Below, piece after piece: positions 21,328 to 29,775 of a stretch of 64,000 nt of DNA. Within the stretch, counting starts at the first letter, position 1, and each line of letters begins with the position of its first letter. The position numbers and the translations under genes were made by a program. Below the pieces are notes generated by a model. That model was given only the letters and a program-made list of their open reading frames with translations, did no database searches and was not told the DNA's origin. The stretch covers positions 61,673-125,672 of the forward strand of contig AMYZ01000013.1 in NCBI GenBank assembly GCA_000335715.1. Direction: 5' to 3'. Source of the DNA: a beta proteobacterium L13. Lineage in GTDB: Bacteria; Pseudomonadota; Gammaproteobacteria; Burkholderiales; Chromobacteriaceae.

Positions 21328-21363
21328 TGCGGCCAACCTGCCAGCCAGGTTGGCCGCATTTTT
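21328..21363 (+). terminator. clpB terminator made from an inverted repeat pair
   Basis: TGCGGCCAACCTG (21328-21340) and CAGGTTGGCCGCA (21346-21358) form a 13-bp stem around CCAGC, directly followed by TTTTT. Each arm contains one exact copy of the window-wide 11-mer. Confidence 0.9.
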
Positions 21364-21553
21364 CAATGCCTGCTGCGGGCTGATGGTTTTGCACGAAATG
21401 AACCCTGGCGCCCGTAGCGTGGTCATAAAAAGACATTGTGCTGACGCGCTGCTATGTCTGGCTTGCCAGCCGGGCGGCTTCGCGTCAGTCTGGGCACGGT
21501 ACGCAATACCGCCGTGACTCACCAGAATAACGACAACCGTTTCAGGAAGGTGC

Positions 21554-23548
21554 ATGGATCAACTCTTGCAAAACCTGGCCAGCCGCCAGGGCACAGACAG
21601 CCCGGTCGGCCCGCTGGCCGCGCTGCTGGCCGCCGTACGGCCCGACGATGCCGGCGACTTTGTGCAGGCCACCAGCAATCTGCGGGCGCTCACCTATTTG
21701 CTGAGCCGCCACCCTGACTACCGCGCCGGCCTGCGCCGCGCCATTCTCGACCTGCTGGGGGCTACCCGCCAGGTACAGCTGTATACCGACACCGGGCTGC
21801 TGTCCAACGAGCCGTTTTCCACCGCCATCAAGCGCCGTATCGGCGAGCGCCTGCTACCGCCGGCGCGCTCTGCCCACCACCTGGCCGACCAGTTTGGCCT
21901 GATCTTCAACCACCCCGAAGACTACCGCTGGGTAAGCAGCGTGGCGCAGGAAGTATGGCTGGAGCTGTGGCAGGCGCTGGCCTGGGGTGAGCTGCCGCCG
22001 GCTGCGGCCAACCCGGTGCGGCTGCAGCTGCTGGAAGCGGTGCAGGTGCTGACCGCGCGCATTACCGCTATCGGGCTGGAGCCGGAGCTGGTGCGTGTTT
22101 ACCCGGATATCGAGCGCTTCGAGTCGCCGTTTCTGCATCTGGGCGCCGAAGCCATGCGCTATGTCGAATCGGCGCGCCATGCCATGGTGGATACCAGCTG
22201 CCAGCCGCTGGACGAAAAACACATGCTGGTGCTGCTGGAGCAGTGCGAGCAGCTGATTGCCCGCCTGCGCAAGGTAGCGCACGAGCGTGGCGTGTCGGTA
22301 AGCCTGACCTATCACCTGATCCGCCTGAGCCAGCATATCGGCCGCTTGCGTACCTTGCTGGGTTTGCTCGATACCGATAGCAGCCCGGCGGCCAACGGTA
22401 CGCTGTTCAGCCTGCTGGCCGAGCTGGTGCGCGCCGATAACCGCCGCTTCAGCGTGCGCGATGTGTTTACCAGCAATACCGAAATGCTGGCGCGCCAGGT
22501 CACCGAGCACGCCGGCCGTCACGGCGAGCATTACATTGCCGAAGACCGCAAGCAGTGGAAAGACATGGCCAGCGCCGCGCTAGGGGCCGGCGTGATCGTG
22601 GGTTTCATGGCACTGATCAAACTGCTGCTGGCCAAGCTGCACCTGCCGCTGATCTGGGAAGCGCTGGCCTTCGGCCTGAATTACGCGCTGGGTTTCATGC
22701 TGGTGCACGTGCTGCATTTCACCATCGCCACCAAGCAGCCGGCGATGACGGCGGCGCGCATTGCGGCGGTGATTCACGAGTCCGGTGGCAAGCCGGACAT
22801 GCCGCAGCTGGCCGAGCTGGTAGCCAAGGTAATGCGCACCCAGTTGATTGCCATTGTCGGCAACGTGATGGCGGCCATTCCGGTGGCGTGGCTGATCGCT
22901 GTGTGCTGGCAGAGCGTGACCGGTGCGCCGGTGGTGAACACCGACAAAGCCGCGCATCTGCTGGCCGACCTCGACCCGCTGCACAGCCCGGCCATCTTCC
23001 ACGCCGCCATTGCCGGTGTGTACCTGTTCCTGGCCGGCCTGATCGCCGGCTACTACGACAACCTGGCCATCTACCGCCAGATTCCGCAAAGGTTGGCCGC
23101 ATTGCCCTGGCTGAACCGCCTGCTGGGCGCGGCGCGTACCCAGCGCCTGGCAAACTATGTGGAGCACAACCTGGGTGGCCTGGCAGGCAATTTCTATTTC
23201 GGCCTGTTCCTGGGCGTTACCGGCACCATCGGCTTCCTGCTGGGGCTGCCGCTGGATATCCGCCACATCACTTTCTCGTCGGCCTACCTGTCGTACGCAG
23301 CGGTGAGCTACGACTACCTGATCCCGCTGAATGTGGTGCTGTGGTCGGTGGCGGGCGTGCTGCTGATCGGCATGACCAACCTGCTGGTGAGCTTCATGCT
23401 GGCACTGTGGGTGGCATTGCGTTCGCGCAAGCTCAAAGGTACCGACGCCTGGCCGCTGCTGCCGGCACTGGTGCGCCGTTTCTGGCAAAAGCCGAAAGAC
23501 TTTTTCATTCCGCCCAAGGATGCGGTAGCAGAACCACCCGCACCTTAA
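21554..23548 (+). CDS. SpecificRecomb-family (Gcr-like) membrane protein
   Basis: A 664-residue protein of the family usually labelled site-specific recombinase (Gcr type, PF10136 as I recall). AGGAAGG precedes the ATG. The sequence does not look like a recombinase: the first 330 residues are soluble and helical, and the C-terminal half has about six hydrophobic segments (for example AALGAGVIVGFMALIKLLL, LNYALGFMLVHVLHF, IVGNVMAAIPVAWLIAVCW, GVYLFLAGLIAGYY, GLFLGVTGTIGFLLG, VVLWSVAGVLLIGM). No tyrosine- or serine-recombinase catalytic motif is visible. Function unknown. Two window-repeat copies (22003, 23091) lie in it. Confidence 0.85.
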   Translation: MDQLLQNLASRQGTDSPVGPLAALLAAVRPDDAGDFVQATSNLRALTYLLSRHPDYRAGLRRAILDLLGATRQVQLYTDTGLLSNEPFSTAIKRRIGERLLPPARSAHHLADQFGLIFNHPEDYRWVSSVAQEVWLELWQALAWGELPPAAANPVRLQLLEAVQVLTARITAIGLEPELVRVYPDIERFESPFLHLGAEAMRYVESARHAMVDTSCQPLDEKHMLVLLEQCEQLIARLRKVAHERGVSVSLTYHLIRLSQHIGRLRTLLGLLDTDSSPAANGTLFSLLAELVRADNRRFSVRDVFTSNTEMLARQVTEHAGRHGEHYIAEDRKQWKDMASAALGAGVIVGFMALIKLLLAKLHLPLIWEALAFGLNYALGFMLVHVLHFTIATKQPAMTAARIAAVIHESGGKPDMPQLAELVAKVMRTQLIAIVGNVMAAIPVAWLIAVCWQSVTGAPVVNTDKAAHLLADLDPLHSPAIFHAAIAGVYLFLAGLIAGYYDNLAIYRQIPQRLAALPWLNRLLGAARTQRLANYVEHNLGGLAGNFYFGLFLGVTGTIGFLLGLPLDIRHITFSSAYLSYAAVSYDYLIPLNVVLWSVAGVLLIGMTNLLVSFMLALWVALRSRKLKGTDAWPLLPALVRRFWQKPKDFFIPPKDAVAEPPAP

Positions 23549-23569
23549 AGCGATGGTTTGTCACTACGG

Positions 23570-23598
23570 CCAGCCGGTTTACGCCGGCTGGTTTTTTT
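23570..23598 (+). terminator. Terminator after the SpecificRecomb gene
   Basis: CCAGCCGG and CCGGCTGG pair around TTTACG and are followed by a seven-T run. Confidence 0.88.
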
Positions 23599-23621
23599 AT
23601 GGCTGCGGGGTGGCAGACAAG

Positions 23622-23643
23622 AAAAACCCGCCATGATGGCGGG
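23622..23643 (-). terminator. Probable minus-strand terminator for the 23.8-kb hypothetical gene
   Basis: On the minus strand CCCGCCAT and ATGGCGGG pair around a central C and are followed by TTTTT. It lies 150 bp past the stop of the gene; a second inverted repeat (GCTTGGCTG/CAGCCAAGC, 23766-23793) is nearer to it. Confidence 0.65.
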
Positions 23644-23793
23644 CCGAACTCCGGGTATGGAGAGGAGAAACATGCAGCGGGAGATGTCTTTTTTATAGAT
23701 GTCTATACGATAAAAGCCACTGCCGATGATGAATTCTGTGTTCCGCCCCGAGAATCTTGCGCGGTGCTTGGCTGCGCTGTAGCACAGCCAAGC

Positions 23794-24381
23794 TCAAAAG
23801 TAGCCTGTGGTGCGCTTTTTGCTGCGGATATGAGCGGCGTAGGCCTCGGTGTTGGCGGTGCTGACTTGCCGTGCCAGGGCGTTGTGCTGCCAGGTCAGGG
23901 CGTGGCCGCCGGCCAGCTGTTTTTGCAGTGTTACGGTGCAGCTACCTTGCGGCCAACTATAGGCACTTACCTGGCGATTACCGTGGCCGGCTGGCAGGCC
24001 ATAGCGTGCGGTCAGCTCGTTATATAGCGGGTCGATGGCGGTGCCCGCCGGGTAGTCAAACCGTATCTGGTAGAGCGTGTCATCCAGAAAAGCCAGTTGC
24101 AGCTGCTGGCTGCCGCTATGTTGCGGCATGGTCACGTGCATGATGATGACCCGCTTGTTGGGGATGTTTTCCGGCGCGGCGCTCAGGAACGCTTCCTGGG
24201 CATTGCCATAAAACTCGCCCGTGATGTGCGCCTGCTGTGTCTGCATGGTTTGTTGCGCCTGTTCGCGCGAGTGGCTGCCGGGTAGCAGCCCGAATAGCGG
24301 CAAGCTGGTTTGTGCGTAGGCGGGCAGGGCGAGGCAGGCGGCGATCAGCCAGCGAGCCAGGGTGGCGTTGGGCAGGGGCAT
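23794..24381 (-). CDS. Hypothetical exported protein
   Basis: Not recognised. From ATG 24381 (MPLPNATLARWLIAACLALPAYAQ) it has 195 residues with a good signal peptide ending at AYA. No clear ribosome-binding site supports this start, but upstream codons look non-coding. The mature protein is soluble and mixed: FGLLPGSHSREQAQQTMQ, then RVIIMHVTMPQHSGSQQLQLAFLDDTLYQIRFDY in pieces, and a single Cys in WPQGSCTVTLQ. The TLYQIRF..Y..LTARYG pattern resembles small periplasmic proteins of unknown role. It is divergent from ahpC. Confidence 0.65.
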   Translation of the reverse strand: MPLPNATLARWLIAACLALPAYAQTSLPLFGLLPGSHSREQAQQTMQTQQAHITGEFYGNAQEAFLSAAPENIPNKRVIIMHVTMPQHSGSQQLQLAFLDDTLYQIRFDYPAGTAIDPLYNELTARYGLPAGHGNRQVSAYSWPQGSCTVTLQKQLAGGHALTWQHNALARQVSTANTEAYAAHIRSKKRTTGYF

Positions 24382-24608
24382 GTAGGCTGGTGGCGCAAGG
24401 TTGGCATGCCGGCAGTATATCGTGCTGCCGCTTGATGCAGGCGGGGTGGATGCGAGTGGGGCGCGACCACGGTGCAAGTGTGCGGGCCGCAGGCAGGCGA
24501 TAAAGAAAATCTAACTATTCGAGAAAATCATTCAATTGGATTTGGCTATTGATCTGCGGCATGATGGCACCTGTCGACAACGACACCACTGCAACCAAGG
24601 AGCCCGAT
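24382..24608. promoter_or_regulatory. Divergent upstream region of ahpC
   Basis: The AT-rich part at 24500-24555 stands out from the GC-rich surroundings and should hold the ahpC promoter. CTATT occurs at 24515-24519 and 24546-24550, 31 bp apart (about three helical turns). An OxyR-type site would be expected for ahpC, but I cannot match the ATAG-N7-CTAT pattern convincingly. Confidence 0.35.
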
Positions 24609-25172
24609 ATGTCCATCATCAATAGCCAGATCAAACCGTTTGCCAGCAAAGCCTTCCACAACGGCCAGTTCATCGATGTAACTGACCAGACCCTGCTGGG
24701 CAAATGGTCTGTTGTGTTCTTCTACCCGGCCGACTTCACCTTCGTGTGCCCGACCGAGCTGGGCGACCTGGCCGACCTGTACCCGGAATTCCAGAAGCTG
24801 GGCGTGGAAATCTACTCGGTATCCACCGACACCCACTTCACCCACAAAGCGTGGCACGACACGTCTGACACCATCAAGAAAATCCAGTACCCGATGCTGG
24901 CCGACCCGACTCACCTGATCTCCCGCAACTTTGGCGTGCTGATCGAAGAAGCCGGCCTGGCCGACCGCGGTACCTTCGTGATCGATCCGGAAGGCAAGAT
25001 CCAGATCGTGGAAATCAACGCCGGTGGCGTGGGCCGCGACGCAGCCGAGCTGCTGCGCAAGGTAAAAGCCGCCCAGTACGTAGCCGCCCACCCGGGTGAA
25101 GTGTGCCCGGCCAAATGGCAAGAAGGCGACGCTACCCTGGCCCCGTCGCTGGACCTGGTAGGCAAGATCTGA
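24609..25172 (+). CDS. ahpC: Alkyl hydroperoxide reductase subunit C (peroxiredoxin)
   Basis: Two-Cys peroxiredoxin that reduces H2O2 and organic peroxides, recycled by AhpF. It has 187 residues from ATG 24609 ([11 protein letters not shown]), with AAGGAG upstream. The peroxidatic Cys is in [11 protein letters not shown] near residue 47 and the resolving Cys in GEVCPAKW near residue 166. The sequence is very like E. coli AhpC. It is followed by ahpF after 178 bp, a gap that contains one window-repeat copy (25292). Confidence 0.98.
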   Translation: MSIINSQIKPFASKAFHNGQFIDVTDQTLLGKWSVVFFYPADFTFVCPTELGDLADLYPEFQKLGVEIYSVSTDTHFTHKAWHDTSDTIKKIQYPMLADPTHLISRNFGVLIEEAGLADRGTFVIDPEGKIQIVEINAGGVGRDAAELLRKVKAAQYVAAHPGEVCPAKWQEGDATLAPSLDLVGKI

Positions 25173-25350
25173 TTTCCCGCCACGCTGCAGCCGCTGGCTG
25201 ACAGTACGGCACCTTGACGAGGTTAGCCGGCCTCTCCCGGCCAGCCCTGTCTCCACCCGACATTTATGCCGGGTGCCCCGGAAAGCGGCCTTGCGGCCAA
25301 CCCTGGCCCTGACGCCGCTTTCCCGGGTACCCGTTACCAAGGAGCACACC

Positions 25351-26925
25351 ATGCTGGACAACAATATCAAGACCCAACTGCAAGCTTATCTGACCAACCT
25401 GCAACACCCCATCGAGCTGGTTGCCAGCCTGGGTGGCGGCGCCAAAGACGAAGAAGTACGCGGCCTGCTGGCCGACATCGCCAGCCTGTCGGACAAAGTC
25501 AGCGCCCGCTTTGACGGCAATGACGCCCGCAAGCCATCGTTCACCATTGCCCGCCCAGGCGACGCCGCCCCGCGCGTGCAGTTTGCCGGTGTGCCGATGG
25601 GCCACGAGTTCACCTCGCTGGTGCTGGCGCTGCTGCAGGTAGGCGGCCACCCGTCCAAGGCGGGCCAGGAGCTGATCCAGCAAGTGAAAGACCTGCAGGG
25701 TGAGTTCACTTTCGAAACCTACATCTCGCTGTCGTGCCAGAACTGCCCGGACGTTGTGCAGGCGCTGAACCTGATGGCCGTGCTGAACCCCGCCATCCGC
25801 CACACCATGGTAGACGGCGCGCTGTTCCAGGCCGAGGTCGCCGACCGCCAGATCATGTCCGTCCCCACCGTGTACCTGAACGGTGAAGTATTCGGCCAGG
25901 GCCGTATGGGGCTGGAAGAAATCGTCGCCAAGCTCGACACCGGCGCCGCCGCCCGCGACGCCGAAAAGCTGGCGCAAAAAGACGCCTTCGACGTACTGGT
26001 CGTAGGCGGTGGCCCGGCCGGCGCTGCTGCCGCCATCTACACCGCCCGTAAAGGCATCCGTACCGGCGTGGTGGCCGAACGCTTCGGCGGCCAGGTGCTG
26101 GATACCATGGGCATCGAAAACTTCATCTCGGTGAAAGAAACCGAAGGCCCGAAACTGGCGATGGCGCTGGAGCAGCACGTCAAAGAGTACGACGTAGACG
26201 TGATGAACCTGCAGCGAGCCAGCAAGCTGATCGCCGCCAGCGAAAGCGCCAGCGGCCTGACCGAAGTGCAGCTGCAAAGCGGTGCCACGCTGAAAGCCAA
26301 GTCGGTGATCATCGCCACCGGCGCGCGCTGGCGCGAAATGAACGTGCCGGGCGAGCAGCAATACCGCAACAAGGGCGTGGCGTACTGCCCGCACTGCGAC
26401 GGCCCGCTGTTCAAAGGCAAGCGCGTGGCGGTGATTGGCGGTGGCAACTCCGGCGTGGAAGCGGCTATCGACCTGGCCGGTATCGTGTCGCACGTCACCC
26501 TGCTGGAGTTTGGTGACGCCATGCGCGCCGACGCCGTGCTGCAAAACAAGCTGCGCAGCCTGCCCAACGTCACCATCATCCTGCAGGCGCAGACCACCGA
26601 AGTCACCGGCGACGGCAGCAAGGTCAACGGCCTGGCCTATACCGACCGCGTTAGCGGCGAGGCGCGCCATATCGCTCTGGAAGGCATTTTTGTGCAGATC
26701 GGCCTGCTGCCCAACACCGACTGGCTGAAAGGCACCATCGAGCTCACCAGCCGCGGCGAGATCATCACCGGCCGCCACCAGGACACCAGTGTGGCAGGTG
26801 TGTTCGCTGCCGGAGACGTGACCGACGTGCCGTACAAGCAGATCATCATCGCCATGGGCGAGGGCGCCAAAGCCGCGCTGGGCGCGTTCGACCACCTGAT
26901 CCGCAGCAGCGCACCGGCTGCCTGA
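25351..26925 (+). CDS. ahpF: Alkyl hydroperoxide reductase subunit F
   Basis: NAD(P)H- and FAD-dependent disulfide reductase that regenerates AhpC. It has 524 residues, family length, from ATG 25351 with AAGGAG upstream. The N-terminal double thioredoxin-like domain has the redox pair CQNC in LSCQNCPDV (about residue 130). FAD binding [17 protein letters not shown] starts near residue 217. The active disulfide is CPHC in AYCPHCDGP (about residue 345), then [16 protein letters not shown] (NAD) and [13 protein letters not shown] near the end. Confidence 0.98.
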   Translation: MLDNNIKTQLQAYLTNLQHPIELVASLGGGAKDEEVRGLLADIASLSDKVSARFDGNDARKPSFTIARPGDAAPRVQFAGVPMGHEFTSLVLALLQVGGHPSKAGQELIQQVKDLQGEFTFETYISLSCQNCPDVVQALNLMAVLNPAIRHTMVDGALFQAEVADRQIMSVPTVYLNGEVFGQGRMGLEEIVAKLDTGAAARDAEKLAQKDAFDVLVVGGGPAGAAAAIYTARKGIRTGVVAERFGGQVLDTMGIENFISVKETEGPKLAMALEQHVKEYDVDVMNLQRASKLIAASESASGLTEVQLQSGATLKAKSVIIATGARWREMNVPGEQQYRNKGVAYCPHCDGPLFKGKRVAVIGGGNSGVEAAIDLAGIVSHVTLLEFGDAMRADAVLQNKLRSLPNVTIILQAQTTEVTGDGSKVNGLAYTDRVSGEARHIALEGIFVQIGLLPNTDWLKGTIELTSRGEIITGRHQDTSVAGVFAAGDVTDVPYKQIIIAMGEGAKAALGAFDHLIRSSAPAA

Positions 26926-26952
26926 AACAACACTGTGTAAAGCCTCCTTGGG

Positions 26953-26987
26953 CGCCCTGTGGTCTTGTGACCCGGGGCGTTTTTTTT
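26953..26987 (+). terminator. Terminator after ahpF
   Basis: CGCCCTGTGGTC pairs with GACCCGGGGCG (one bulge, one G-T pair) around a TTGT loop, followed by eight T. Confidence 0.8.
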
Positions 26988-27198
26988 GGCGGCGGGCCTT
27001 GCCAGCTTGTCTTGACTTATCGACGGAGTGTGGCTGAAAGGTGTCAGCCGATAAAAAGCACTTCAATTTGCGGCCAACTTCAGGTAAAAAGAGCCATCAC
27101 GTCATGCCCGCCCGCCGGGTGTGACGCTTTTTGTTTCTGGCCCGCGGTTGCACGTGTCTTGCTGCCGCGGGCCTCACGTTTTCACGAGAGGAGACCCC

Positions 27199-27972
27199 GT
27201 GTCCCACGGCGATACCCCATCCGATGTATTCCACCTGGGCCTGACCCGCGCCCAGCTCGAGGGCGCTACCCTGGCCATCATTCCGGGCGACCCGGCACGC
27301 GTTGAACGCATTGCCCGCAAGCTCGACAACCCGCGCCACCTGTCTACCCAGCGCGAATTCACTACCTGGCTGGCCGAAATCGACGGCAAGCCCATCGTGG
27401 TGTGTTCCACCGGCATCGGCGGCCCGTCCACCTCCATCGCGGTAGAAGAGCTGGCGCAGCTGGGCGTGCGCACCTTCCTGCGCGTGGGCACCACCGGTGC
27501 CATCCAGCCGCATATCAATGTGGGCGACGTGCTGGTGACCACCGGCGCGGTGCGCTTGGACGGCGCCAGCCAGCACTTTGCGCCGCTGGCCTACCCGGCG
27601 GTGGCCGACTTTGCCTGCACCACCGCGCTGGTGAACGCCGCGCGCGACGCCGGCCAGGCCGTGCACGTGGGCATTACCGCGTCGAGCGATACCTTCTACC
27701 CGGGGCAGGAACGTTACGACACCTACAGCGGCCGCGTGGTGCAGCACTTTGTCGGCAGCATGAAAGAGTGGCAGGCCATGGGTGTGATGAACTACGAAAT
27801 GGAGTCGGCTACGCTGCTGACCATGTGCGCCACCATGGGCCTGCGCGCCGGTATGGTGGCTGGCGTGCTGGTGAACCGCACGCAGCAGGAAATCCCCGAC
27901 ACCACGCAGATCAAGGCGTCGGAAACCACGGCGGTGGATATCGTCATCGCTGCGGCACGCCAGCTGGTTTAA
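27199..27972 (+). CDS. udp: Uridine phosphorylase
   Basis: Splits uridine with phosphate to uracil and ribose-1-phosphate (nucleoside phosphorylase family). The start is GTG at 27199 ([16 protein letters not shown]), placed seven bases after GAGAGGAG; it gives 257 residues, like E. coli Udp (253). Motifs: [13 protein letters not shown] (phosphate site), [29 protein letters not shown] and [10 protein letters not shown] (ribose/base site). Before it (27099-27130) is an imperfect hairpin with a T run. A window-repeat copy (27982) follows ten bases after the stop. Confidence 0.94.
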   Translation: MSHGDTPSDVFHLGLTRAQLEGATLAIIPGDPARVERIARKLDNPRHLSTQREFTTWLAEIDGKPIVVCSTGIGGPSTSIAVEELAQLGVRTFLRVGTTGAIQPHINVGDVLVTTGAVRLDGASQHFAPLAYPAVADFACTTALVNAARDAGQAVHVGITASSDTFYPGQERYDTYSGRVVQHFVGSMKEWQAMGVMNYEMESATLLTMCATMGLRAGMVAGVLVNRTQQEIPDTTQIKASETTAVDIVIAAARQLV

Positions 27973-28006
27973 GCCAGGCTATGCGGCCAACCCTGGCGGC
28001 TGCTGC

Positions 28007-28039
28007 AAAAAGCCCTGTCTCTGTAGAGGCAGGGCTTTT
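28007..28039. terminator. Bidirectional terminator between udp and the sugar dehydrogenase gene
   Basis: AAAAGCCCTG and CAGGGCTTTT (with inner CTCT/AGAG pairing) flank a short loop, with A and T runs on the two sides; it serves both convergent genes. Confidence 0.88.
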
Positions 28040-28054
28040 GTTTTGCGCGTGGGT

Positions 28055-29152
28055 TCAGCGCGGGAGTAGCCGCAGCAGCCGGCCTTGCGGCGCGTCGGTC
28101 AGCAGGTAGAGCAGGCCGTCCGGCCCCTGGCGTACGTCGCGTACACGCTGGCCGTCACTAACAGCCAGCTTTTCTTCCGCCACCACGCGCTGGCCTTGCA
28201 GCGTCAGTCGTGCCAGGTAGCCGAATTTCAGCGAGCCGGTAAACAGGCTGCCCTGCCAAACCTTGCCGTAGCGGTCGCTGCTCAGCCACGCCAGGCCCGA
28301 AGGGGCGATCGACGGTGTCCAGTAGTGCAGCGGTTGCGCCATGCCGGTCTGGCGTGTCAGCCCGGCGCCGATCTGGCCGCCGCCGTATTGCTGGCCGTAG
28401 GTAATGACTGGCCAGCCCTGGTTGCTGCCGGCTGCCGGGCGGTTCAGCTCGTCGCCGCCTTGCGGGCCGTGCTCCACCAGCCACAGCTGGCCATCCGGGC
28501 CCAGTGTGGCGCCCTGCGGGTTGCGGTGGCCCAGGCTCCAGATGGCAGCTAGCGCATCACTGCGGCCAACGTAGGGGTTGTCCGGCGGGATGCTGCCGTC
28601 CGGGCGCAGCCGCACCACCTTGCCCAGCGTGTTGTCCAGCCGCTGAGCGTCCTGCATGCGGCTGAAGCGTTCGCCCAGGGTAAGCCATAGCGTGCTGTCG
28701 CTTTGTTGTGCGATGCGGCAACCGAAGTGCAGGCGGCTGGCTACCGCCGGCTGCTGGCGGAAGATCACCGTCACGTCCTGCAGCTGCTGGCCATCCGGGC
28801 TAAGCCGGGCGCGCGCCAGCGCCGTGCGGTTGCCGCCCTCACCGGCCTCGCTGTAGCAAAAATACAGCTGGCGGTTGTCGGCAAAGCGGCGGTCGGCCAC
28901 CACGTCCAGCAGGCCGCCCTGGCCGCCGGCATCCACTGCCGGTACGCCGGCTACGCGGGCGACGCTACGGCCGCTGGCGTCCAGCAGCCAGAGTTGGCCG
29001 CGCCGCTCGCTCACCAGCATGCGGCCCTGGTCGATAAACGCCAGCGCCCACGGGTGGTGCAGGCTGTCGTTCAGCACCTCGCTGCGCAAGGTGGCGGGCT
29101 GGGCGTGGGCAAGCAGCGGCAAGGCAAGCAAGGGCAGGGCGAGGCGATGCAT
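28055..29152 (-). CDS. PQQ-dependent aldose sugar dehydrogenase-like protein (GSDH family)
   Basis: Six-bladed propeller oxidoreductase, exported to the periplasm. It has 365 residues from ATG 29152 (MHRLALPLLALPLLAHAQ), with TGGAG seven bases upstream; signal peptide to about residue 18. Family motifs: HPWALAFIDQGRMLVSERRGQ, GGQGGLLDVVADRRFADN, HFGCRIAQ, LGHRNPQG, LWLVEHGPQGGDELN, and AWLSSDRYGKVWQGSLFTGSL in pieces. This matches E. coli YliI-type soluble aldose dehydrogenases. No PQQ synthesis genes are in the window. Confidence 0.88.
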   Translation of the reverse strand: MHRLALPLLALPLLAHAQPATLRSEVLNDSLHHPWALAFIDQGRMLVSERRGQLWLLDASGRSVARVAGVPAVDAGGQGGLLDVVADRRFADNRQLYFCYSEAGEGGNRTALARARLSPDGQQLQDVTVIFRQQPAVASRLHFGCRIAQQSDSTLWLTLGERFSRMQDAQRLDNTLGKVVRLRPDGSIPPDNPYVGRSDALAAIWSLGHRNPQGATLGPDGQLWLVEHGPQGGDELNRPAAGSNQGWPVITYGQQYGGGQIGAGLTRQTGMAQPLHYWTPSIAPSGLAWLSSDRYGKVWQGSLFTGSLKFGYLARLTLQGQRVVAEEKLAVSDGQRVRDVRQGPDGLLYLLTDAPQGRLLRLLPR

Positions 29153-29257
29153 GGCGGGCTCCATTTGGCTGTCGCTGGCACGCGGGCTGCTGGCAGTTTG
29201 GGCGTGGCGATGCGCGCTATAGGTCAGCACGCCGCGCCGCCTTATGCCTGCAGTGCT

Positions 29258-29629
29258 TTAGTGTCGGGCCAGGCGGTGCTGTTTGGCGTAGCTGGCGCGG
29301 GCGATCTGCTGGATTTCGCACGACACCTGCACGTCCAGTGCCGGGTTGTCGGGGCAGTGCACCAGCAGCGCGTCCAGTACCTGCTGCGCCAGCGTTTGCT
29401 GTACTGCCTCGCTGCGGCCTTCCAGGATGGCCAGCCGGGCGTGGATGAAGGCGCGCTGCGGGTTGCGGGCGGTGCCCACCTGATAGCAGCTCACCATGCT
29501 GGCGCGGCTTTTGATGTCGATTTCGCTGAACTGGCCGCTGGCTTCCAGTGCCAGGTTGGCTTGCTGCAAGGCGGTAGCCGCGTCGAAGCTGGCGAGGTTG
29601 TCGCTGTATTCCAGATATAAGTGGGGCAT
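29258..29629 (-). CDS. 5-carboxymethyl-2-hydroxymuconate delta-isomerase family protein
   Basis: Small tautomerase-superfamily enzyme of 123 residues. The start at 29629 gives MPHLYLEYSDNL, so removal of Met exposes the catalytic Pro1 of the family; longer upstream frames are non-coding. RAFIHARLAILEGRS matches the CHMI core. The usual homoprotocatechuate genes are absent nearby, so the true substrate may differ. It is divergent from the radical SAM gene. Confidence 0.82.
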   Translation of the reverse strand: MPHLYLEYSDNLASFDAATALQQANLALEASGQFSEIDIKSRASMVSCYQVGTARNPQRAFIHARLAILEGRSEAVQQTLAQQVLDALLVHCPDNPALDVQVSCEIQQIARASYAKQHRLARH

Positions 29630-29775
29630 GGCGTGTCGCATCGGCGAAGGGCTTGGGGTGGCCATGATACCGCAGCTGCCGCAGGCGCCCGCAAGTGGCC
29701 AAAACATGCGACAATCGCGCCAGTTTTTGCGGGCAGCCACGGCTGCCCGCCTTCGTTTGTTACCGGAAGCCTGCC

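Noticed and set aside
21554..23548. Mobile element because of the recombinase family name
   Set aside because: There are no flanking repeats, att sites or phage genes; the protein looks like a multi-pass membrane protein and two DUS-like copies sit inside it.
24515..24550. OxyR site before ahpC
   Set aside because: CTATT repeats are present, but the dyad ATAG-N7-CTAT pattern cannot be fitted; left only as a note in the upstream region.
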